Source of the DNA: SLJM01 sp964415785
Lineage (GTDB): Bacteria; Myxococcota_A; Bradymonadia; Bradymonadales; Bradymonadaceae
NCBI GenBank assembly: GCA_964415785.1
Contig: CAYQBU010000133.1
Coordinates: 1 to 11,016, forward strand
Length of the DNA stretch: 11,016 bases
Reading direction: 5' to 3'
Under the pieces are notes generated by a model, which saw only the letters and a list, made by a program, of their open reading frames with translations, did not search any database and had not been told where the DNA came from. The position numbers and the translations under genes are program-made. This document shows, piece after piece, positions 6,680-11,016 of the stretch. Numbering within the stretch: position 1 is the stretch's first letter; every line of letters starts with the position of its first letter.

Positions 6680-7807
6680 ATGGCAAAACATTATGTCTTT
6701 TTAGTGCCCGGTTTTTTCGGGTTTTCGAACCTCGGTGGGATCACCTATTTCCACCACGTCCGAGAAGTGTTGGAGGAAAAGTTCGCGGCCAGGGGCTTAG
6801 ACGTGGTTGCCCGGGGCGTATCGACGAGCCCCACGGGGTCGATTCGCGCTCGCACGGTTCGGCTCGCCAATCAGATCGCGTCGACGGTCGACGATCTAGA
6901 GGACGCTCATATCCATCTGGTGGGGCATTCCACGGGGGGACTGGACACACGAATGCTTGTGTCGCCCGGGGTGTCGTTGCCGGTGGCTGATGGGGTGGAC
7001 GTGGAGGCGATCGCCCAGCGAGTGCGCTCGGTGGTGACGGTGTCCACGCCTCATATGGGAACGCCCATAGCGTCTTTCTTTAATAGCCTCATGGGCCAAA
7101 ACCTATTGGGCGCCCTGTCTCTGGGGACGATTTATACACTTCGCTTTGGGCGGCTTCCGCTCAAGGCGATCTTTGGTTTGATCGGTGTGTTGACGCGCAT
7201 CGATCGGCGCCTGGGGCTGGAGCATACGATATTGGAGCAATTCTATCGGGAGCTATTTGCCGATTTTGGCGATGACCGCTCACAGGAGATCGGTGCTTTC
7301 CTTGCCGAGATCCGCCAGGACCGAGCGGTGGTGGGCCAATTGACGCCCGGGGCGATCGATGTGTTCAACGCCACGGCCAATAGGCGCGAAGGCGTCAACT
7401 GCGGCTCAGTGGTCACGCGGGCGGCCGGGGTGTCTCTGAAGGCGGCGTTGGCTGTGCGTTTCGATATCTACTCTCACGCCTCGCATGCTCTGTTTCGGGT
7501 GTTGCAGACGATGACGGCACGCAATGGTCACTTCTTCGACCTTCATCCGGAACAGGAGTCGGAGTTGGAAAAAGCCTATGGCACGGCGCCGTCGTGCCAC
7601 TCCAATGATGGGGTGGTGCCCACCCTGTCACAGTTGTGGGGAGAGTTGATCCATGTGGCGATGGCCGACCACCTCGATGTATGCGGCCATTTTCGCGACA
7701 AAGAGCACGATCCCCCGCATGTGGATTGGTTTATCTCGGGGTCCGGGTTTCGCCGGCCCGAGTTTGAGGCACTGTGGAGCGATGTCACCAACTTCATGCT
7801 GCGGTAG
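6680..7807 (+). CDS. Lipase-like alpha/beta hydrolase
   Basis: A 375-residue alpha/beta-hydrolase resembling triacylglycerol lipases. The first strand and oxyanion region read VFLVPGFFG (near 6-14). The nucleophile elbow is GHSTGG with Ser84, followed by the strand and loop VVTVSTPHMGTP (near 118-129), typical of lipases. SNDGVVP near 308-314 supplies the likely acid (Asp310), and His331 or His337 in the segment ADHLDVCGH is the likely catalytic His. The middle, about 140-290, would be the lid/cap region. There is no signal peptide or lipobox, so the protein should be cytoplasmic unless secreted by another route. The ATG at 6680 has GGGAAGGA four bases before it; a TTG at 6647 with AAGG upstream is an alternative adding 11 residues. 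The lipid or ester substrate cannot be told from the sequence. Confidence 0.88.
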   Translation: MAKHYVFLVPGFFGFSNLGGITYFHHVREVLEEKFAARGLDVVARGVSTSPTGSIRARTVRLANQIASTVDDLEDAHIHLVGHSTGGLDTRMLVSPGVSLPVADGVDVEAIAQRVRSVVTVSTPHMGTPIASFFNSLMGQNLLGALSLGTIYTLRFGRLPLKAIFGLIGVLTRIDRRLGLEHTILEQFYRELFADFGDDRSQEIGAFLAEIRQDRAVVGQLTPGAIDVFNATANRREGVNCGSVVTRAAGVSLKAALAVRFDIYSHASHALFRVLQTMTARNGHFFDLHPEQESELEKAYGTAPSCHSNDGVVPTLSQLWGELIHVAMADHLDVCGHFRDKEHDPPHVDWFISGSGFRRPEFEALWSDVTNFMLR

Positions 7808-7961
7808 CCTCGATTCCCGACTCGCCCACTGCGGTTGTGAACCATGCTGGCGAGCCGTTGGCTTGCATGACAGGGGGGCCATCGCTAGGTTGTCGAGTCG
7901 AGTCGCCAAGCTGAGAAGTTAAGCAATGAGCAAATCAATGTGGACGTCGGGAAGGCAAGTC

Positions 7962-9893
7962 ATGAGAGAACAGTTGAAAGCGGTGGTGGTCCTGGCGGGA
8001 CTGGTGGGGTTCACGGGTGTCGTGGCCTGTGGAGATAATGGCATCGGAGAGACCGCCACGGGAGAGTTGTCCGTGGGAGAGTCGGTGTTGGAGATCCCAG
8101 AGATGGGCCCCAGCTCTCGCTCCTCGAGTTTTTCCGGCGACAACGCGTTGTCGCTGACCAATTCCGGCGATGAACTCATGGAGATCCGAAGCATCTCCTG
8201 GGTCGACCAGCCCTCACGGGTGACGGCCTACACCGACGAAGTGGTGACCTCGTTGACCGGTGACGGTTGTAGCTCTAGCGATGAGTGCCCCGACGATTCG
8301 GTGTGCCTGACCCAGGCCAACGAATGCCGGGCCACCGGATTTACGGAGACGCCCCGGGAGGTGCGCGCCGGCCAGACCTATGTGCAATCGCTGGTGGTCG
8401 CCGGCAGTGACGAGCCCGTCCAATGCACCACCGAGATTCCCGACGACGTCCCCGAGGAAGTGGGCGATAGCTATTGTGGGGCCATCGAAGTGGAGACCTC
8501 GGCGACCAATAACCAGGGACCGATCGCCGACGGCAATGTCACCATTTACCTGTCCCGTGGAGATGGTGGAGGAATCCTCGACCTGCCAGAGACGGTGTTG
8601 GAGTTCACCCAGGCCGTTCCCGGGGTGCCCCAGGAGATGGACTTCGTGATCGAGAATAGCGACGCGGTGCCTCTGGAGATCTCGTCGGCCAGTTTCAGTA
8701 CCAATTCGAGCTGGTTTTCTGTGGATCCACCGCTGAACAATCACACCATCGCAGGCAATTCCAGCGACACCTTTACGCTGGAGATGACGCCCCCCGAAGA
8801 TCTGAGCGATGACAGCGAACTCGAGTTTTCCTCGAGTGTCAGCTTTGAATCGACGTCCGTGGGCCCGACGCGCACCCTTCTGGTGGACGTGACCGCTGGA
8901 TTTGGATATGTCCCGCTCATCGAGGTGGATCCGCCCCAGTTGTCATTTGCCGAGGACTCCACGCAGACCTTTGAGGTTCGAAACCGCGGGGTTTCGGCGC
9001 TGCCGCTCAACTTTATGGAGATCCGCCCATCCGGTGAGGTCGAGGACTTCTACACCGTCACCTACGAGGGAGTGGACGTGATCGAGGATTCGAGCGCGAT
9101 CCCCAACCTTCAGGGAACGAGCGATCCCGACAATCCGAGGGTCGAGGAATTCACCATTGAGTTCGACGCTCCTGCTGATGTGGACACGACGATTGGGACG
9201 TTGCGCATTCATCACCAGGATCAGATCACGGGGAGTCCCTCAGAGATCGACCTATTTGGAGATGTAGTGGACGTCGCACTCGGCGATCTCAGCCCGGAGT
9301 CGGTGGTATTTCGCTCGGAAGGTGAGGGCGAGGTTCAAGAGAGAGAGTTCGCGGTGATCAATCGTGGAACGTCGCCGATGACCATCGACGGAACGGAGCT
9401 GGAAGCCCGAAGCGGTGATCCCGATCTCAGTCTCTTCGACAGCACGGATCTGGAGGGAGAGACGCTGGGCGCCGGGGAGATCGTAGTGGGAACGATAAGC
9501 TACAGCGGCGACACAGAGATCTCGAGCGATATAACCCTTCGAATCCAGTCCGACGACCATGTGGGAAGCTCCGACATGCTGGAGATGCGAGCTCGGGCGC
9601 AACCGATCTCGATATCGACGATGGAGTTGAGCCTGCTGCCGTCCTTCCCGGATACGGCGACGGTCGATGAAGCGGCGACGCTCAATGTGGTCGACGATAC
9701 CAACCAGGCCAACCTCAGCGCCATCGAGTGGACGCTTCTTGAGCGTCCCTCGGGAAGTGAAACAGAGCTGGAAGGCGATGGCGCCGAAGCCCTGATCTGG
9801 CCCGATAGCGCGGGCACCTATCGCGTTTCGGCGCTGGTGCGGGATAACTCGAATCGCGAAGAGCAGTTGACGCTGACCTTCGAGGCAGAGTGA
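7962..9893 (+). CDS. Acidic lipoprotein with ASH-like (choice-of-anchor D) repeats and a C-terminal PKD-like domain
   Basis: A 643-residue exported lipoprotein. The start at 7962 gives a classic signal: MREQ-K, a hydrophobic core, then VVAC with the lipidated Cys23; GGGAAGG lies six bases upstream. An ATG at 7926 would add 12 residues in front of the signal. Gly-Asp after the Cys leaves sorting open. The mature part looks like four immunoglobulin-like ASH domains (about 35-145, 206-313, 320-435 and 441-546), each with a VLEF/LSF-type first strand and an ENS/NRG turn. A final PKD-like domain (about 549-643) has SAIEWTLLERPSG and TYRVSALV. The first domain carries a Cys-rich insert (Cys103, 109, 115 and 122, of the form CSSSDECPDDSVC) and further Cys at 155 and 172. 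It is very rich in Asp and Glu. A surface or periplasmic structural/adhesive role is likely; no catalytic motif is seen. Confidence 0.85.
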   Translation: MREQLKAVVVLAGLVGFTGVVACGDNGIGETATGELSVGESVLEIPEMGPSSRSSSFSGDNALSLTNSGDELMEIRSISWVDQPSRVTAYTDEVVTSLTGDGCSSSDECPDDSVCLTQANECRATGFTETPREVRAGQTYVQSLVVAGSDEPVQCTTEIPDDVPEEVGDSYCGAIEVETSATNNQGPIADGNVTIYLSRGDGGGILDLPETVLEFTQAVPGVPQEMDFVIENSDAVPLEISSASFSTNSSWFSVDPPLNNHTIAGNSSDTFTLEMTPPEDLSDDSELEFSSSVSFESTSVGPTRTLLVDVTAGFGYVPLIEVDPPQLSFAEDSTQTFEVRNRGVSALPLNFMEIRPSGEVEDFYTVTYEGVDVIEDSSAIPNLQGTSDPDNPRVEEFTIEFDAPADVDTTIGTLRIHHQDQITGSPSEIDLFGDVVDVALGDLSPESVVFRSEGEGEVQEREFAVINRGTSPMTIDGTELEARSGDPDLSLFDSTDLEGETLGAGEIVVGTISYSGDTEISSDITLRIQSDDHVGSSDMLEMRARAQPISISTMELSLLPSFPDTATVDEAATLNVVDDTNQANLSAIEWTLLERPSGSETELEGDGAEALIWPDSAGTYRVSALVRDNSNREEQLTLTFEAE

Positions 9894-9914
9894 TCGCAAG
9901 ATCGGCGCGAAAGT

Positions 9915-9949
9915 GGCCCGCCGTGGGAGCTTGACACCCATGGTGGGCC
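9915..9949 (+). terminator. 13-bp RNA hairpin after the lipoprotein gene, overlapping the next promoter
   Basis: GGCCCGCCGTGGG (9915-9927) pairs with CCCATGGTGGGCC (9937-9949) over 13 base pairs, leaving a nine-base loop (9928-9936). Two of the pairs are G-U (20/44 and 23/41 in the last two digits), which hold only in RNA read from the plus strand. That points to a transcript structure ending the lipoprotein mRNA. The sequence after it (TCCGTATGTTT) is a poor U tract, so termination may be partial or need help. Function is inferred. Confidence 0.5.
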
Positions 9950-9959
9950 TCCGTATGTT
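9931..9959 (+). promoter_or_regulatory. Sigma70-type promoter for the nuclease-like gene
   Basis: A perfect -35 box TTGACA (9931-9936) is followed after exactly 17 bases by TATGTT (9954-9959), four of six matches to the -10 consensus. Transcription would start near 9966. This is the best promoter in the window. Its -35 box lies in the loop of the hairpin at 9915-9949. Confidence 0.65.
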
Positions 9960-9965
9960 TCGCCA

Positions 9966-10100
9966 CCGGTGGAACCGGAGAATTTTTATGCCCACTCCCC
10001 GCACGAGTGGGTGAGTCCATTCGACACCTGATTTTAATGCTAGCCCTCGCCGGGCCACGATACGGCCGCGGCCTGCGCGACCTTGATGGAGAAGACACCA
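9966..10100 (+). promoter_or_regulatory. Structured 5' leader of the nuclease-like gene
   Basis: The predicted leader is about 135 nt. It opens with the stem CCGGT-GGA-ACCGG (9966-9978), soon followed by TTTTT (9983-9987). A second stem pairs CCCACT (9991-9996) with AGTGGG (10006-10011) around a nine-base loop. Further on is the palindrome GGCCGCGGCC (10064-10073). GGAGAAG (10088-10094) is the ribosome site. The first stem plus T run could act as a weak terminator/attenuator or as a 5' protective stem. No known riboswitch was recognised. Confidence 0.35.
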
Positions 10101-10778
10101 ATGCCCGAAGTTTTTCAAAACGTAAATACGTTCTTTGTCGACGATCGCATCGAAGAGATGCCGACTTTCCCGGAGTGGGAAGACGAAAAGATTGAACGGG
10201 CCCGACGAGAGCTCGAAGAGCTCTACGAAAAGCGTCAGGTGATGCTGGAAGACGAACCAGAAGAGATGGAAACCCAGTATTATTGGATCGGCTACGTGTT
10301 GCGGGCCCTGGGCTACTGCTCGTCGGTCTCCGAGCCTCCTCCCGGTGGCCTGGAGTCCAGCGAAGAGCGTCCTGATTTCACGCTCTTTTACTCGGCGGAA
10401 GATTTTCGACGGGCCGTCGCTCTGCGCGGTCGTCGCGAGTACTTCGCCAGCGCCCTGGGCGTGATGCGTGTGATGGGTTGGGACCAGTCTCTCGACAGCT
10501 ATGAGACCGAAGACGGTACCTATAGCCCGGCGTTCGACGTCGACCGTCACCTGCGCAACACGGACACCAACTGGGGCGTGTTGACCAATGGCCGTGTGTG
10601 GCGACTCTACCACCGCGAGTCCTCGGGTCTGATGAACACCTATTATGAGATCGACCTCATCGAAGCGCTGACCGCCAAAGATGCGGATGCCTTCAAGTAT
10701 TTCTGGCTCGTCTTCTCGCCGGAAGGCCTGGGCGGCTCGGAAGTGGGCGGCGCGATTGTGCAGCGTCTGCTCAACTAG
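10101..10778 (+). CDS. Stand-alone, probably inactive N-terminal restriction-endonuclease-like domain protein
   Basis: A 225-residue cytoplasmic protein. After a charged helical N terminus (about 25-50, possible coiled coil), residues 58-210 match the pattern of the N-terminal nuclease domain of type IIG restriction-modification enzymes and type I HsdR: YYWIGYVLRALGY, RPDFTLF (Asp92), GVMRVMGWDQSLD, SPAFDVDRHL, then WGVLTNGRVWRLYHRES (158-174), YYEIDLIEAL and AFKYFWLVF. In active relatives the middle motif reads like V-E-x-K-x-W; here Glu and Lys are Arg123 and Met125, and the usual Gln of SPAxQ is Asp146. Cleavage activity is therefore unlikely. No methyltransferase, helicase or specificity part follows: the gene ends and rpsU comes next. 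The ATG at 10101 has GGAG nine bases upstream; the ATG at 10086 has none. It has its own good promoter and no obvious terminator before rpsU. It may be a DNA-binding or regulatory protein derived from a nuclease. Confidence 0.75.
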   Translation: MPEVFQNVNTFFVDDRIEEMPTFPEWEDEKIERARRELEELYEKRQVMLEDEPEEMETQYYWIGYVLRALGYCSSVSEPPPGGLESSEERPDFTLFYSAEDFRRAVALRGRREYFASALGVMRVMGWDQSLDSYETEDGTYSPAFDVDRHLRNTDTNWGVLTNGRVWRLYHRESSGLMNTYYEIDLIEALTAKDADAFKYFWLVFSPEGLGGSEVGGAIVQRLLN

Positions 10779-10807
10779 ATTACGGTCGATCGACGAGTTT
10801 AAACCAC

Positions 10808-10821
10808 GCGAGGCGGCTCGC
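10808..10821 (+). promoter_or_regulatory. Small hairpin in the rpsU leader
   Basis: GCGAG and CTCGC form a five-base-pair stem closing a GCGG tetraloop. No T run follows, so it is not a standard terminator, and read-through from the upstream gene into rpsU is likely. No convincing promoter was found in the 99-base gap; the 10-base palindrome GTCGATCGAC (10785-10794) also lies here. Confidence 0.3.
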
Positions 10822-10860
10822 ACGACGGGCCGGCTCAACCACGGTATTACAACGTTTTAG

Positions 10861-10870
10861 AGGAGGTGAT
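10861..10870 (+). promoter_or_regulatory. Extended Shine-Dalgarno sequence of rpsU
   Basis: AGGAGGTGAT matches the complement of the 16S rRNA 3' tail over about ten bases, much longer than any other ribosome site in the window. The GGAGG core ends 11 bases before the ATG at 10878. This suggests very efficient, or specially regulated, initiation of bS21 synthesis. Confidence 0.8.
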
Positions 10871-10877
10871 TTTCACC

Positions 10878-11016
10878 ATGGCGAAACGAGGCTCCAAAGA
10901 ATTGGGACCGATCGAAGTTGAAGTCCGAGACAATAACGTCAACCGGGCCATCAACCGTCTCAAACGAGAGATCGGTCGAGAAGGAATCAGTCGGGAACTA
11001 AAGCGCCGACGATTCT
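10878..11016 (+). CDS. rpsU: 30S ribosomal protein bS21, N-terminal part (cut by the right edge)
   Basis: Forty-six codons are present before the window ends. The product is the small-subunit protein bS21, which binds near the 16S rRNA 3' end and helps translation initiation. After MAKRGSKELGP the sequence IEVEVRDNNVNRAINRLKRE (12-31) and the following EGISRELKRRRF fit the bS21 core: a short beta strand, then two basic helices ending in an Arg-rich run. Compared with the E. coli protein, which enters the strand almost at once, it has about ten extra N-terminal residues. It lies 99 bases after the nuclease-like gene on the same strand, with no terminator seen between, so co-transcription is likely. 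Confidence 0.92.
   Translation, partial: MAKRGSKELGPIEVEVRDNNVNRAINRLKREIGREGISRELKRRRF

Noticed and set aside
7893..7908. Short tandem repeat of GTCGA units before the lipoprotein gene
   Set aside because: Only about three units of five bases in GC-rich DNA; easily chance.
9252..10838. A 528-codon open frame on the minus strand
   Set aside because: It lies opposite two well-supported plus-strand genes and the promoter between them, has no recognisable domain, and reads as a typical antisense shadow of GC-rich codons.
10779..10877. Possible frameshifted remainder of a type IIG restriction-modification gene
   Set aside because: Only 99 bases separate the stop from rpsU, and they show no methyltransferase-like coding in any frame, so the short protein is complete rather than a broken enzyme.

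Overview
The window looks like chromosomal DNA from a GC-rich, Gram-negative bacterium of the Myxococcota / former Deltaproteobacteria type, possibly Bradymonadales. This is an inference from gene style: a Ser/Thr protein kinase with an N-terminal Cys-rich knuckle, a very acidic lipoprotein built of ASH-like (choice-of-anchor D) repeats with a Cys-rich insert, and many orphan housekeeping-type enzymes. No rRNA, tRNA, CRISPR array, transposase or phage gene was seen. No gap between genes exceeds about 210 bases.

Layout. The left end (minus strand) holds the N-terminal 100 codons of an ABC transporter ATPase. It lies directly downstream of a tail-anchored Ser/Thr kinase (321-1886), and its start is complicated by a T8 run. 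A divergent, AT-rich intergenic region (1887-2035) separates the kinase from a plus-strand group: epoxyqueuosine reductase QueG (2036-3229), an R2-like ligand-binding oxidase with all its metal and cross-link residues (3266-4138), and an N-formylglutamate amidohydrolase-family protein (4215-5090). Converging on these is a translationally coupled minus-strand pair: a winged-helix / J-domain-like protein without HPD (5698-6474), then a VTT/DedA-type membrane protein (5134-5697). Next, on the plus strand, come a lipase-like alpha/beta hydrolase (6680-7807) and the acidic lipoprotein (7962-9893).

The right end is the most unusual part. After the lipoprotein gene there is a 13-bp RNA hairpin whose loop contains the -35 box of a good sigma70-type promoter (TTGACA, 17 bases, TATGTT). 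The promoter drives a leader of about 135 nt with two further hairpins. It is followed by a gene (10101-10778) for a stand-alone version of the N-terminal nuclease-like domain found in type IIG / type I restriction enzymes. In this copy the E-x-K half of the PD-(D/E)xK site reads R-V-M and the usual Gln is Asp, so it is probably a dead nuclease. Immediately downstream is rpsU (ribosomal protein bS21), cut by the window end, with a Shine-Dalgarno sequence that matches the 16S rRNA tail over about 10 bases.

Functionally the window is a mixture rather than one pathway: signalling plus transport, tRNA modification, an oxidase, envelope proteins, and a probable repurposed restriction-like domain in an expressed unit with rpsU. 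All functions are read from motifs recalled from family knowledge; no database search was done.
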